The notes: generated by a model not told the origin, from the sequence alone. A stretch of DNA of 64,000 nucleotides from Pseudomonadota bacterium (GCA_018672825.1 JABHUE010000124.1:1-64000), one strand, 5' to 3'; shown: positions 8,064 through 17,288, numbered from the stretch's first letter. Program-made: numbers and translations.

Positions 8064-9083
8064 ATGAAACAAAAAACGACTGCTGTTCTGTCGGCGGCTG
8101 CGCTGGTTCTAGGCGTCGCAGGCACCACTCAGGCGGGCACCCTTGAAGATGTTCAAAGTCAAGGCGTCCTTCGCTGCGTCGTCAGCACCGGTATTGCCGG
8201 TTTTGCCCAACCGGATGCCAGTGGCGTCTGGAAAGGCTTCGACATTGACTTCTGCCGGGCGACTGCTGCTGCAGTGCTGGGCGATGCCAATAAAATTGAA
8301 GCAGTAACCTCAACAGGTAAAACCCGTTTCACCAAGCTTAATGCTGGCGAAGGCGACGTGCTTTGGAGAAACACCACCATTACATTCTCCCGTGACGTGG
8401 GCGTAAAACTACGCTTTCATGGAGTGAACTACTATGATGGTCAGGGCTTTATGGTCAAAAAGAGTCTGGGCGTAAACAGCGCATCGGAACTCGACGGCGC
8501 TTCAGTGTGCATCCAAACCGGTACCACTACCGAATTGAATCTCGCTGACTACTTCTCGGCCAACGGCATGAAGTATGAGCCTGTCACGATTGAAACCAAC
8601 GACGAGGCGCGTCAGAACTATGAAAGTGGCCGTTGCGACGTGTACACCACGGATGCGTCAGGTCTTGCTTCAACCCGCTCTGCACTGCCAAATCCTGATG
8701 ACCACATGGTTCTGCCAGAAATCATCTCCAAAGAGCCTTTGGGCCCTGCAACTCGCCACGGCGACGACCAGTGGTCAGACATTGTGACTTGGGTGCTAAA
8801 CGCAACCATCACGGCTGAAGAACTCGGCGTCACCATGGGTAACGTGGACCAGATGAGAAGTTCTAACAACCCGGAAGTGCTGCGACTGCTCGGTGTTGAC
8901 GGCAGCCAGGGCCAGGAACTCGGCCTGTCGAATGACTGGGCTTACCAGATCATCAAACAGGTTGGCAACTATGGCGAGATTTTCGAGCGCAATATTGGTG
9001 TTGATACCCCGCTTGGCATCGCGCGCGGTCTTAACGCGTTGTGGACCGAGGGTGGCCTGATGTACTCACCGCCGTTCCGCTAG
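8064..9083 (+). CDS. aapJ: General L-amino-acid ABC transporter, periplasmic binding protein
   Basis: A 339-residue binding protein of the polar-amino-acid family, of AapJ/YhdW size (larger than HisJ-type proteins). It has a clear signal peptide (about residues 1-24, ending TTQAG). The start of the mature protein has the AapJ pattern GVLRCVVSTGIAGFAQPDASG and KGFDIDFCRATAAAVLGD. It captures a wide range of L-amino acids for import. The gene has a strong ribosome site (GAGAGGA) seven bases before ATG. It is first in aapJQMP; the hairpins after it probably keep its mRNA level above that of the membrane parts. Confidence 0.95.
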   Translation: MKQKTTAVLSAAALVLGVAGTTQAGTLEDVQSQGVLRCVVSTGIAGFAQPDASGVWKGFDIDFCRATAAAVLGDANKIEAVTSTGKTRFTKLNAGEGDVLWRNTTITFSRDVGVKLRFHGVNYYDGQGFMVKKSLGVNSASELDGASVCIQTGTTTELNLADYFSANGMKYEPVTIETNDEARQNYESGRCDVYTTDASGLASTRSALPNPDDHMVLPEIISKEPLGPATRHGDDQWSDIVTWVLNATITAEELGVTMGNVDQMRSSNNPEVLRLLGVDGSQGQELGLSNDWAYQIIKQVGNYGEIFERNIGVDTPLGIARGLNALWTEGGLMYSPPFR

Positions 9084-9115
9084 TCGACTGGTTGTTTTTG
9101 TAACTGCAGTAACTT

Positions 9116-9166
9116 CACCAGGGATCCACTAGGATCCCTGGTGTACCGCAGAATTAGTTCTGCGGT
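9116..9166 (+). promoter_or_regulatory. Tandem intergenic hairpins between aapJ and aapQ
   Basis: Two perfect hairpins lie back to back. The first pairs CACCAGGGATCC (9116-9127) with GGATCCCTGGTG (9132-9143) around an ACTA loop. The second pairs ACCGCAGAA (9145-9153) with TTCTGCGGT (9158-9166) around TTAG. Neither is followed by a U-tract. By analogy with other binding-protein operons, such structures protect the 3' end of the binding-protein message and lower expression of the downstream permease genes. Confidence 0.75.
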
Positions 9167-9193
9167 GAAACCCGCCGAAGACAGAATTTATAA

Positions 9194-10384
9194 ATGGCAT
9201 CATCAAACGCCCCTTCGAACGTGCTCTCGCAACTCTGGCGTAATAAAGAATCCAGAGGGGTGATTATTCAGATTTTTACCATGGTGATTGTTTTCGGCCT
9301 GTTGGCAGTCATTGCCCGCAATGTCGTCATCAATCTCGAGGCGGTCGGTAAGGAATTTAGCTTTGACTTTTTGTTCTGGCCCGCCGGCTACGACATTGGG
9401 TTCTCTCCATTTATCGAGTACACAAATAAATCGACACACTTTATGTCCGGAGTGGTCGGCCTTCTAAATACCCTCCTGATTGCTTTTTGGGGTTGCATCC
9501 TGGCGACGATCCTAGGGTTCGTCATCGGCATCATGCGCTTGTCAAGCAATTGGCTTGTGAGTCGGGTGTCTTACGTTTTTGTAGAATTCGTTCGAAACGT
9601 TCCTGTTCTTATTCATATCTTGGCGATTTATGCGATCGTCGTCACGATCTTACCTTCGACCAAACAAGCAATAAGTCTTGGCGGCGATCTATTTTTTCTA
9701 TCGAATCGAGGGTTTTATATCCCTGCGCCTATTTTTGAATCAGGTGCCGGTTGGGTTGGCATCGTCCTACTGATCAGCATTGGCCTCGTTATCGCTTTCA
9801 AACGCCGGGCAAAACGAATTCAGGATAATACCGGAAGGATTTACCCCGTCTTTTGGATCTCGCTCGCCATCCTAACCGTACTGCCCTCTTTAGCGCTGGT
9901 TGCGATGGACACGCCTATCTCCTGGGATATTCCTGCCCTAAAAGGTTTTAATTTCCAGGGCGGGATGGCGGTAAAGCCCGAATTTATAGCGCTTTGGCTA
10001 GGCCTGTCCTACTACACAGCGGCTTTTATTGCAGAAATCGTTCGGGCTGGAATTCTTGCGGTGAGCCATGGCCAGACTGAGGCCGCGCACGCGCTCGGCG
10101 TCCGCCCGAATCGAACGTTGCAACTCATTATTATCCCACAGGCGCTTCGAATTATCGTACCGCCCTTATGTAGCCAGTACCTTAACCTGACGAAAAACTC
10201 GTCCTTGGCAATCGCCATTGGATATATGGATATCACCGCAACGCTTGGCGGTATTAGTCTGATGCAAACAGGAAAAGAAATGGAGACGATGTTAATCGTG
10301 ATGGGAATCTATCTTATTATTTCTCTACTGATTTCAAGTTTCATGAACTGGTTTAACAGTCGCATCAAACTGACTGAGCGCTAG
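9194..10384 (+). CDS. aapQ: General L-amino-acid ABC transporter permease AapQ
   Basis: An inner-membrane permease of 396 residues, the extended form typical of AapQ. It has about eight hydrophobic helices and the C-terminal binding-protein-dependent permease domain. The ATPase-contact loop (EAA motif) is seen in EAAHALGVRPNRTLQLIIIP, followed by QALRIIVPPL and NLTKNSSLAIAIGY. The N-terminal region FDFLFWPAGYDIGFSPFIEY is characteristic of this permease. It pairs with AapM to form the translocation channel. It lies 110 bases after aapJ, across the hairpins, and ten bases before aapM. Confidence 0.94.
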   Translation: MASSNAPSNVLSQLWRNKESRGVIIQIFTMVIVFGLLAVIARNVVINLEAVGKEFSFDFLFWPAGYDIGFSPFIEYTNKSTHFMSGVVGLLNTLLIAFWGCILATILGFVIGIMRLSSNWLVSRVSYVFVEFVRNVPVLIHILAIYAIVVTILPSTKQAISLGGDLFFLSNRGFYIPAPIFESGAGWVGIVLLISIGLVIAFKRRAKRIQDNTGRIYPVFWISLAILTVLPSLALVAMDTPISWDIPALKGFNFQGGMAVKPEFIALWLGLSYYTAAFIAEIVRAGILAVSHGQTEAAHALGVRPNRTLQLIIIPQALRIIVPPLCSQYLNLTKNSSLAIAIGYMDITATLGGISLMQTGKEMETMLIVMGIYLIISLLISSFMNWFNSRIKLTER

Positions 10385-10393
10385 GTCGATACC

Positions 10394-11527
10394 ATGACAA
10401 AAAGCTTCAATCCTCAAAGCTACGAGCCCGGTACACATCCGGACCTCCCACCGCCGGCCATTACGACGGGCTTGATCGGCTGGATAAAGACCAATCTCTT
10501 TTCATCACCGCTCAATACCGCACTGACCCTGATTTCACTTTGGTTTTTATGGCAAATCTTGCCCTCATCGATCCATTGGCTGTTTACCGGCGCAGTCTGG
10601 TCTGCAGTCGACCGAAAGGAATGCTGGGCGATGATGGACGCGCCAAGAGACGGCGCCTGCTGGGCTTTTATTCGAGGGAGTCTGGAACTATTTCTTTACG
10701 GCTGGTACCCAGAGCCAGAACGTTGGCGCGTCAATCTTACATTCATCCTTTTCGGAGCCGCTGTCTTCGGCGCGTTACGTGAAAATATTCCCGGTAAAAA
10801 GTATTGGTTAATGTTCGCGGCAGTCTTTCCATTTCTTGCGGCGTGGCTTCTGTTTGGCGGGTTTGGCCTTGAGCCAGTCCCGACAGGCAAGCTGGGCGGC
10901 ATTCTCCTGACGCTGGTTGTCGCCGTCACAGGCATTTCTTTTTCTCTTCCGTTAGGGATAGCTCTCGCCCTTGGCCGCCGTTCACGCTTACCCGTGCTGC
11001 GAGCGATCTGTGTCATATTCATCGAGTTTATTCGCGGTGTGCCACTCATCACCCTCCTTTTTGTCGCATCAACGATGTTGACCTATTTCTTACCACCAGG
11101 ATCATCTTTCGACCTTTTGATGCGGGTCTTAATCATGGTAACGCTGTTTGCAGCCGCTTATATCGCAGAAGTGGTCCGCGGAGGCCTTCAAGGCTTGTCA
11201 TCAGGGCAGTATGAGGCAGCCGACGCGCTCGGCCTGACTTACTGGCAATCGCATCGCCTCATTATTTTGCCTCAGGCTTTGAAAATCTCAATCCCGGGAA
11301 TCGTGAATACCTTTATCGGCTCCTACAAGGACTCAGTTCTTGTCCTCATTATTGGCATGATGGATATATTGGGACTCGGTAGAGCCCGTTTGAATGACCC
11401 AGACTGGCTAGGACTTGCTCCGGAGCTTTACATCTTTATTTCTCTATTTTTCTTTGTGAGTTGCTTCGCGATGGCGCGCTATTCGTTGAGCCTAGAAAAG
11501 AAACTTGAAACTGGCCATCAATCCTAA
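10394..11527 (+). CDS. aapM: General L-amino-acid ABC transporter permease AapM
   Basis: The partner permease of AapQ, 377 residues with several hydrophobic helices. The C-terminal half holds the permease core, with FIEFIRGVPLITLLFVAS and the EAA loop YEAADALGLTYWQSHRLIIL. The middle segment CWAFIRGSLELFLYGWYPEP is a family mark of AapM/YhdY proteins. The gene starts nine bases after aapQ and ends 25 bases before aapP. Intact and full length. Confidence 0.94.
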   Translation: MTKSFNPQSYEPGTHPDLPPPAITTGLIGWIKTNLFSSPLNTALTLISLWFLWQILPSSIHWLFTGAVWSAVDRKECWAMMDAPRDGACWAFIRGSLELFLYGWYPEPERWRVNLTFILFGAAVFGALRENIPGKKYWLMFAAVFPFLAAWLLFGGFGLEPVPTGKLGGILLTLVVAVTGISFSLPLGIALALGRRSRLPVLRAICVIFIEFIRGVPLITLLFVASTMLTYFLPPGSSFDLLMRVLIMVTLFAAAYIAEVVRGGLQGLSSGQYEAADALGLTYWQSHRLIILPQALKISIPGIVNTFIGSYKDSVLVLIIGMMDILGLGRARLNDPDWLGLAPELYIFISLFFFVSCFAMARYSLSLEKKLETGHQS

Positions 11528-11552
11528 GAGACCATGACAACGGATCATTAAT

Positions 11553-12323
11553 ATGAATCAGGACTCAAAAAACGCTTCAAAAACTGAAGATTCAATCATC
11601 TCAATCCACGGGATGCATAAGTGGTTTGGCGATTTTCATGTCCTCAAAAATATTAATCTTGAAGTCGGTCGCGGCGAACGCATTGTGATTTGTGGACCAT
11701 CCGGCTCCGGCAAGTCGACACTGATTCGATGCATTAATCGCCTGGAAGAACATCAGCAGGGCGATATCGTTGTCGAAGGCACTGAACTGACAGAAGATCT
11801 GAAAAACATCGATATTATTCGTTCTGAAGTTGGAATGGTCTTTCAGCAATTTAACCTCTTTCCGCATCTCACCGTTCTAGAGAATGTGACGCTGGCGCCT
11901 ATCTGGGTTCGAAAATTACCGCGCGCTGAAGCCGAAGAGCAGGCAATGAGTTACCTCGAACGTGTCAAGATTCCTGAGCAGGCAAGTAAATACCCGGGGC
12001 AACTTTCAGGCGGCCAACAGCAGCGTGTTGCAATCGCACGATCGCTTTGCATGAATCCGCGCATCATGTTATTTGATGAGCCGACCTCTGCTCTCGATCC
12101 TGAGATGATTAAAGAAGTGTTGGATGTCATGATCGAACTGGCCGAAAGCGGTATGACGATGCTCGTGGTCACCCATGAGATGGGTTTCGCAACTGCGGTC
12201 GCCCACCGCGTGATTTTTATGGATGGTGGCGAAATTATCGAAGAGCAGCCGCCTAAAGCATTTTTTGAAGATCCCCAGCACGACCGGACAAAGTTATTTC
12301 TCAGCCAAATCCTGCACCACTAG
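11553..12323 (+). CDS. aapP: General L-amino-acid ABC transporter ATP-binding protein AapP
   Basis: The cytosolic ATPase of the Aap system, 256 residues. Walker A is GPSGSGKST (about 53-61), the Q-loop lies in [12 protein letters not shown], the ABC signature is [15 protein letters not shown], Walker B is [14 protein letters not shown], and the switch histidine is in VVTHEMGFA. These match polar-amino-acid ATPases such as GlnQ and HisP. It ends the aap operon. Its stop lies 10 bases from the end of a convergent HNH gene, with no obvious terminator hairpin. Confidence 0.96.
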   Translation: MNQDSKNASKTEDSIISIHGMHKWFGDFHVLKNINLEVGRGERIVICGPSGSGKSTLIRCINRLEEHQQGDIVVEGTELTEDLKNIDIIRSEVGMVFQQFNLFPHLTVLENVTLAPIWVRKLPRAEAEEQAMSYLERVKIPEQASKYPGQLSGGQQQRVAIARSLCMNPRIMLFDEPTSALDPEMIKEVLDVMIELAESGMTMLVVTHEMGFATAVAHRVIFMDGGEIIEEQPPKAFFEDPQHDRTKLFLSQILHH

Positions 12324-12333
12324 ACTTATTGGG

Positions 12334-12963
12334 TCAGGCTTGACTTGGACTGGTAGTGGTTTTGACCGCGTATCCGTCAATGCGCTGATGAAGCGGGCTG
12401 TTGCGCGGAAAATGGGCGAGCAAAAACTCCATTTGATCTGCAAGAATAGTCCGACCGGACAGAAATATGTACTCGGCATGAGTCGGCACAAAAGGCACTG
12501 CGACTAACTCCATCCCTGCTTCCTCGGGCATTCGATCGCCCTTGTGGTGGTTACAACGCTTGCAGGACGTTACCACGTTTTGCCATATATCCCGACCACC
12601 TCGACTCAATGGCGCGACATGATCTCGTGACAGGCTGTCATGATTAAAGCGCTGCCCACAATAGAGACACAGATTGCCATCACGGCGAAATAAGGTAACA
12701 TTATTCAACGGCGGCGCATAATTGGGAAGCCGTTTCAGGTGCGAGCGTGACCGCCCCGCCGTACAAATAATAGAATGAACTTCGATACGGCTCTGATGAC
12801 CTGAGCGAGCATTAATACCGCCATTGACCGTATACAGGATTCGACCCATTGGATAAAGCACTTGTCCAAGGCAATCCAGTTTTACGGCCTCCTCAAAACC
12901 AATCCACTCGAGCGGCATACCTCCTATATCGGTTCTTAACACTCTCAGGCTTAGATCGATCAT
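12334..12963 (-). CDS. HNH endonuclease family protein
   Basis: A protein of about 209 residues with a central HNH nuclease domain. The zinc-type frame is visible: NLCLYCGQRF, then LSRDHVAPLSRGGRD (first His), NVVTSCKRCNHHKGDRMPEE (Asn, Cys pair and second His). The frame opens at 12984, but a GGAG ribosome site five bases upstream of the ATG at 12963 makes that (or the adjacent ATG at 12966) the likelier start. Standalone HNH proteins of this type are common in proteobacterial chromosomes; their cellular role is unclear. No methylase or phage gene adjoins, so restriction or prophage origin is not supported. Confidence 0.8.
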   Translation of the reverse strand: MIDLSLRVLRTDIGGMPLEWIGFEEAVKLDCLGQVLYPMGRILYTVNGGINARSGHQSRIEVHSIICTAGRSRSHLKRLPNYAPPLNNVTLFRRDGNLCLYCGQRFNHDSLSRDHVAPLSRGGRDIWQNVVTSCKRCNHHKGDRMPEEAGMELVAVPFVPTHAEYIFLSGRTILADQMEFLLAHFPRNSPLHQRIDGYAVKTTTSPSQA

Positions 12964-13027
12964 CATTTCTCCAGCGAATATCAAGCCTTAATGTGCTTTA
13001 AAAGACAAGACGAATCAATACCCCGCG

Positions 13028-14275
13028 CTAACCTGAATCATCAGCCCATTGACCCTGTCGTAACCGTGGAACAGGGGCCTCGTCAATCGGAAGATGGACA
13101 ATCGCGGCTAACACACCCATCACCACACCCATTTGCCACATAAGATCATACGAGCCTGTCAAATCATGCAAATAACCCCCGAGCCAGACTCCGATGAAGC
13201 TACCGATCTGGTGACTTAAAAACACAAATCCAAAAAGAGTCGCCATGTAACGAATCCCAAAAACTTGCGCAACAATTCCGACCGTTAACGGGACCGTAGA
13301 AAGCCAAAGAAGGCCCATCGTGCCTGCGAAGATATAGATCACCAGAGCTGTTTTTGGAATGAGTAGAAAAATAAAAAGCACCACCGCCCTTAATCCATAA
13401 ATCCCACTCAGTCCGATTTTCTTGCTAAAACGTTGACCATAGAATCCTGATAATACCGACCCCAGAATATTAAATATGCCAATCAAAGAAATCGCGATTG
13501 CGCCGACCATTGGGTCCAGTGAAAGATCGGTCACATAGATTGGCAAATGAACAGTAATAAATGCGACATGGAAACCGCAAACAAAAAATCCTCCGGTCAA
13601 AAGCAAAAATCCACGATGCCCAAACGCCTCCTTGATGGCGCTAAAACTGTTTGAATGCACAACATTTTCCTCTCGAACCCTCGGGTCGTTGGGCAAAAGA
13701 AATGCGAGTGGCAAGATGGCACAAACTGTTAATGCGGAGAGTACAAGTGAAAAACTCCAACCGTAACTTTCAATGACCGCTTGCGTTATTGGTGAATAGA
13801 CCACCTGACCCACTGATCCGGCAGCTGTCCCAAGACCAAAAACCAACGAACGACGTTCTATCCCGACTACGCGAACCATTGCTGCCGTTGCCAAAGAAAA
13901 TGCAGTGAAAGCCACCCCGGTACCAACCAGAACCCCACCCGCTAGATGCAGTGCGCCGGCGCTATCAGCCATTGTGACCCCAAAGGTACCGAGCGCATAC
14001 ACGATCGCTCCAAGACCAATTACAACGACTGGACCAAATCGGTCGGCAAGCATGCCTGATAACGGTAAACACAAACCCCAGAAAAGATTCTGCAACGCCA
14101 TCGCAAAAGCGAAGGTCTCGCGAGGCCAGTCCATTTGTTCGGTAATTGGCCCCATATAGAGGCCATAGCTTGACCGCGCTCCAAACCCAATGAGAGAGAT
14201 TAGACACCCTCCTAGCAAGACGACGAGGGGCGTCTGCCATGACTTTGCCGAGAGACGGTAATCCGTTGAGGACAT
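13028..14275 (-). CDS. MFS transporter (monocarboxylate/oxalate-formate antiporter-like)
   Basis: A major-facilitator protein of about 415 residues with 12 predicted membrane helices. The loop between helices 2 and 3 has the MFS signature SGMLADRFGPVVVIGLGAI. Its N-terminal region (GARSSYGLYMGPITEQMDW) is typical of the MCT/OFA branch, which moves organic anions such as monocarboxylates. The frame can be extended to 14329, but a GGAG nine bases upstream of the ATG at 14275 marks the better start. It is divergent from the SufE-like gene and shares with it a region containing an inverted repeat. Substrate unknown. Confidence 0.82.
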   Translation of the reverse strand: MSSTDYRLSAKSWQTPLVVLLGGCLISLIGFGARSSYGLYMGPITEQMDWPRETFAFAMALQNLFWGLCLPLSGMLADRFGPVVVIGLGAIVYALGTFGVTMADSAGALHLAGGVLVGTGVAFTAFSLATAAMVRVVGIERRSLVFGLGTAAGSVGQVVYSPITQAVIESYGWSFSLVLSALTVCAILPLAFLLPNDPRVREENVVHSNSFSAIKEAFGHRGFLLLTGGFFVCGFHVAFITVHLPIYVTDLSLDPMVGAIAISLIGIFNILGSVLSGFYGQRFSKKIGLSGIYGLRAVVLFIFLLIPKTALVIYIFAGTMGLLWLSTVPLTVGIVAQVFGIRYMATLFGFVFLSHQIGSFIGVWLGGYLHDLTGSYDLMWQMGVVMGVLAAIVHLPIDEAPVPRLRQGQWADDSG

Positions 14276-14352
14276 TTGATTTAACTCCGCATTGCAGTAC
14301 TTTGTTGAAGGATGATCAAGTAACTGCATCGCCTTGATCTTTCAAATATATA

Positions 14353-14380
14353 ATTAGGAATCACAACCTAACATCCTAAT
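14353..14380. promoter_or_regulatory. Inverted repeat in the MFS/sufE divergent promoter region
   Basis: ATTAGGA at 14353-14359 and its exact reverse complement TCCTAAT at 14374-14380 are separated by 14 bases in an AT-rich stretch. The right arm ends four bases before the sufE-like start. The shape fits an operator for a dimeric repressor; no regulator gene adjoins. Confidence 0.35.
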
Positions 14381-14384
14381 TTTA

Positions 14385-14825
14385 ATGGAAACCTTCCCGA
14401 TCGATTACCCTAGAGTTCTTGAGGCATTTGAATTTTTGCAAGACTGGGATGCTCGCTATCATTTTATTACCGAGCTCGGCGAAAAACTCCCGCCCTACCC
14501 TGACGATGAAAGACTCGAAGTCTATCTAGTGCCCGAATGCATGAGTACCGTTTATATCCGCGCACTCCGCGGTGAGGATGGTCAATATTCTTTTCGAGGC
14601 GACTGTGACACCTCCACGGTTAAAGGCGTCGTTGCAATTTTAATGGCCATGTTTAACGACAAAACAGCGAGCGATATCGGCGATTTTGATGCAGATAACG
14701 AATTTGAAAAACTCGGTCTATTCGAGCATCTGAGTCCCTCTCGTCATGTCGGCGTCTATGCCATGGTTCAGCGAGTGAAGCGCCAAGTAGCGGCAATCGA
14801 GGGATCCTATGGAAAAAGCGCTTAG
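14385..14825 (+). CDS. SufE family sulfur-acceptor protein
   Basis: A 146-residue cytosolic protein of the SufE/CsdE family. These proteins take persulfide sulfur from a cysteine desulfurase and pass it on for Fe-S cluster or sulfur-cofactor assembly. Matching features are the N-terminal helix with LQDWDARYHFITELGEKLPPYP, the active-site loop VPECMSTVYI with Cys52, and the C-terminal LSPSRHVGVYAMVQRVKRQV. The usual active-site sequence is GCQS; here it is ECMS, but the cysteine is kept. No sufS or csdA is adjacent. It is divergent from the MFS gene and convergent with the ABC ATPase gene. Confidence 0.88.
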   Translation: METFPIDYPRVLEAFEFLQDWDARYHFITELGEKLPPYPDDERLEVYLVPECMSTVYIRALRGEDGQYSFRGDCDTSTVKGVVAILMAMFNDKTASDIGDFDADNEFEKLGLFEHLSPSRHVGVYAMVQRVKRQVAAIEGSYGKSA

Positions 14826-14847
14826 CAGAATGCTAGCCACCCTAACT

Positions 14848-16488
14848 TCAACTAATAGAGTCGATGGTGGGCAGCTCGCCCCTTTTCCTTTTCTGAATTA
14901 AATCATCCAACCAGTCCGGATCCATTTCCGGCACTGAAGACAGCAGTAGCTCGGTATAATCTTTGTGTGGCGGTCGGAGGATATCTTCTTTTTTGCCTTG
15001 TTCAACGATCTTCCCCTGATACATAACAACGATGTTATCTGCAATCGCTTTGACTGTCGCTAAGTCATGAGTAATAAATAGATAAGAGACATTTAGATTA
15101 TTCTGGAGATTCTGCAATAGCTCAAGAATGCCCTCAGCAACGAGTTGGTCAAGCGCTGACGTGACTTCATCACAGATGATCAGTTCAGGGTTTGCGGCGA
15201 GCGCACGCGCAATACATACCCGTTGTTTCTCACCACCCGATAACTGGCCGGGCAGGCGATCGCCGAAGTCCGCTGGCAATTCAATCTGCTCAAGTAATTC
15301 CCCAACACGAGCCCTCTTTGATGCTCCTTTCAAACCGAGATAAAACTCTAACGGTCGACCAATAATCTCTGCTACTTTCTGACGAGGATTCAGCGCAACA
15401 TCCGGCATCTGATAAATCATCTGAATCGCACGAAGCTGTTCTTTGTCACGACCCGCTAACATCTTCGGTAACTCTTGATTTTCGAATTCTATGGCGCCAG
15501 ATTGAGGTGGCAACAGGCCAGTGATTACTCTCGCCAACGTGCTTTTCCCACTTCCCGATTCACCTACCACCGCAACGGTCTTACCTTTCGGGACTTCCAG
15601 ACTAATATCAGTCAGCACATCCTGATCGGCTCTTGGATAACGGGCAAAAATATTCTTGATCTCAAGGACGTGAGCATTTTCAGTTGCTTGTTTTTTATCT
15701 TCCCGAAGCGATCTCACGGCGAGCAGCTTTCGGGTGTACTCCTCTTGAGGACGGTCGAGTAGCGTGCGTGCATCCCCTTCCTCGACTAAATCACCGTGTC
15801 GCAACACCATAATTCGGTCTGCAACTTGGGCGACAACCGCGAGATCATGGGTAATGTAGATGGCCGACACGCCTCTTGCCCTAACCGCTTCCTTAATTGT
15901 GGACAGTACCTCAATTTGAGTCGTGACATCGAGCGCCGTGGTAGGCTCATCAAAGATGATCAGGCGCGGATCGCATCCCATGGCCATTGCTGTCATCGCC
16001 CGTTGCAACTGACCACCAGAGACCTGATGAGGAAATCGTCGCCCAATCTTATCTGGTTCAGGCAGATCAAGTTGCCCATAAAGATCAACGCCACGCCGTT
16101 CGGCTTCCTCTTGACGCATCTTTCCGTGTTGAACCGGCGCTTCTGAAAACTGATGAATCAATCTGTGAGCAGGATTAAAAGAGGCAGCGGCACTCTGTGC
16201 AACATAAGCGACCGTATCGCCTCTAATCTGCCGAAGACGGGAAGTCCGTGCGCCAACTAATTCCTCTCCGTCTAGAGAGATTGAGCCCGAAACAATTCGA
16301 CAGCCTGGCTTGGTATAACCCATCGCGGCCAGGCCAAATGTAGATTTTCCCGCCCCGGACTCGCCAATCAATCCTATGATCTCCCCCTTGCGCAGACTCA
16401 TGCTCAGACTTTTAACAATCGGCATCCAGACACCGTCGACTTCGGCCTCTATCACCAGGTCCTTCATGCTGAGCAAAATTTCACTCAT
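14848..16488 (-). CDS. Dipeptide/oligopeptide-type ABC transporter, fused double ATPase
   Basis: A 546-residue protein with two ATP-binding cassettes in tandem, equivalent to DppD and DppF joined. The first has Walker A GESGAGKST (about 38-46), signature VSGGQLQRAM and Walker [13 protein letters not shown]. The second has GESGSGKST (about 315), LSGGEKQRVCIARAL and LIICDEVTSALD. Walker B of the second cassette reads DEV rather than DEP. Such proteins drive import of peptides, nickel or other small solutes. No permease or binding-protein genes adjoin, so its membrane partners must lie outside the window. It is divergent from the cupin gene. Confidence 0.85.
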   Translation of the reverse strand: MSEILLSMKDLVIEAEVDGVWMPIVKSLSMSLRKGEIIGLIGESGAGKSTFGLAAMGYTKPGCRIVSGSISLDGEELVGARTSRLRQIRGDTVAYVAQSAAASFNPAHRLIHQFSEAPVQHGKMRQEEAERRGVDLYGQLDLPEPDKIGRRFPHQVSGGQLQRAMTAMAMGCDPRLIIFDEPTTALDVTTQIEVLSTIKEAVRARGVSAIYITHDLAVVAQVADRIMVLRHGDLVEEGDARTLLDRPQEEYTRKLLAVRSLREDKKQATENAHVLEIKNIFARYPRADQDVLTDISLEVPKGKTVAVVGESGSGKSTLARVITGLLPPQSGAIEFENQELPKMLAGRDKEQLRAIQMIYQMPDVALNPRQKVAEIIGRPLEFYLGLKGASKRARVGELLEQIELPADFGDRLPGQLSGGEKQRVCIARALAANPELIICDEVTSALDQLVAEGILELLQNLQNNLNVSYLFITHDLATVKAIADNIVVMYQGKIVEQGKKEDILRPPHKDYTELLLSSVPEMDPDWLDDLIQKRKRGELPTIDSIS

Positions 16489-16611
16489 AGTTCAATAGTC
16501 GCTCCTATCTCTCCATTTATAATGATGCAAACTTGAAGAGTTTTTTATAATAATTATTCTATTAGATATAAGATTACAACATTTATATCAATCCAGAAAC
16601 CTCCATCGATT
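16489..16611. promoter_or_regulatory. AT-rich divergent promoter region (ABC ATPase / cupin)
   Basis: The 123 bases between the two divergent starts are strongly AT-rich, with several TATAAT-like stretches (for example TATAAT within TTTATAATGATG and TTATAATAATTATTC). They must contain promoters for both genes. No single -35/-10 pair stands out and no operator repeat was seen. The cupin start has no clear ribosome site. Confidence 0.35.
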
Positions 16612-17223
16612 ATGAAGCCCTACTTGCCTGACTTGCTCAACGATCTAGCGGCGGTATGTCGCGAATCTCAACAAGACTCCTTCATCTCGCTCTCGAAACA
16701 AATCGACGAAGTGCCAAGATCCCGTCTGCCCAACCCGTCAACTGAGGCCATTACAAGTCAAAAGTCTCTTGGTACCGCAATCTCAGGTATCCCGCCGGAT
16801 CTATCTCTTCGAGTGTCAGGCTCAATAGCAGCCCAACAATCACCTTGGTCAGAGGCCAGTCGGGGAATCCCTGAATTCTTTGCCGGAGGCTATGCCTATT
16901 CGATACTGGTCGATGAGCACGGAACATGTGGTCCTGAGCCGATTCGCGTAGGCCTACTTCTTCAGCAAGACCATGTTGCATACCCCGGCCATGCTCATGA
17001 CGCCGAAGAGTTTTACTTTATCCTCAGCGGAACTGCGACATGGCGCGTGGACGATCAAAGTTTTCAAGTCAGGCCCGGCGACCTCGTCCATCACGCCTCG
17101 GCGGCAATTCATGAGATGAATACCGCCGATGAACCGCTTTTAGCGATCTGGGCGTGGCGAGGAAATCTGGGAGGTCGATTCTGGTACGAGAGTAATCCGA
17201 GTATCGATTGCCCGTTATCCTAG
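16612..17223 (+). CDS. Cupin protein of the DMSP lyase (DddQ-like) family
   Basis: A 203-residue protein whose C-terminal half is a single cupin barrel. The block VGLLLQQDHVAYPGHAHDAE, followed by EFYFILSGTATWRVDD, gives the His-x3-x-Glu-Tyr ligand set, and GDLVHHASAAIHEMNT supplies the late histidine. WAWRGNLGG near the end also resembles DddQ. In the DddQ/DddL/DddW group these residues bind the metal and cleave dimethylsulfoniopropionate to dimethyl sulfide and acrylate. The alternative is another small cupin of unknown substrate. The assignment is from motif memory, not alignment. It stands alone, facing the AOR operon tail to tail. Confidence 0.6.
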   Translation: MKPYLPDLLNDLAAVCRESQQDSFISLSKQIDEVPRSRLPNPSTEAITSQKSLGTAISGIPPDLSLRVSGSIAAQQSPWSEASRGIPEFFAGGYAYSILVDEHGTCGPEPIRVGLLLQQDHVAYPGHAHDAEEFYFILSGTATWRVDDQSFQVRPGDLVHHASAAIHEMNTADEPLLAIWAWRGNLGGRFWYESNPSIDCPLS

Positions 17224-17288
17224 ACGCCGCTATCCAAAACAAACGCGCGCCCTAAAAGAACCCCAACTTACGCCAGGACGGAAGCAAC

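Noticed and set aside
9116-9166. Rho-independent terminator after aapJ
   Set aside because: Neither hairpin is followed by a run of T, and the transporter genes downstream need the transcript.
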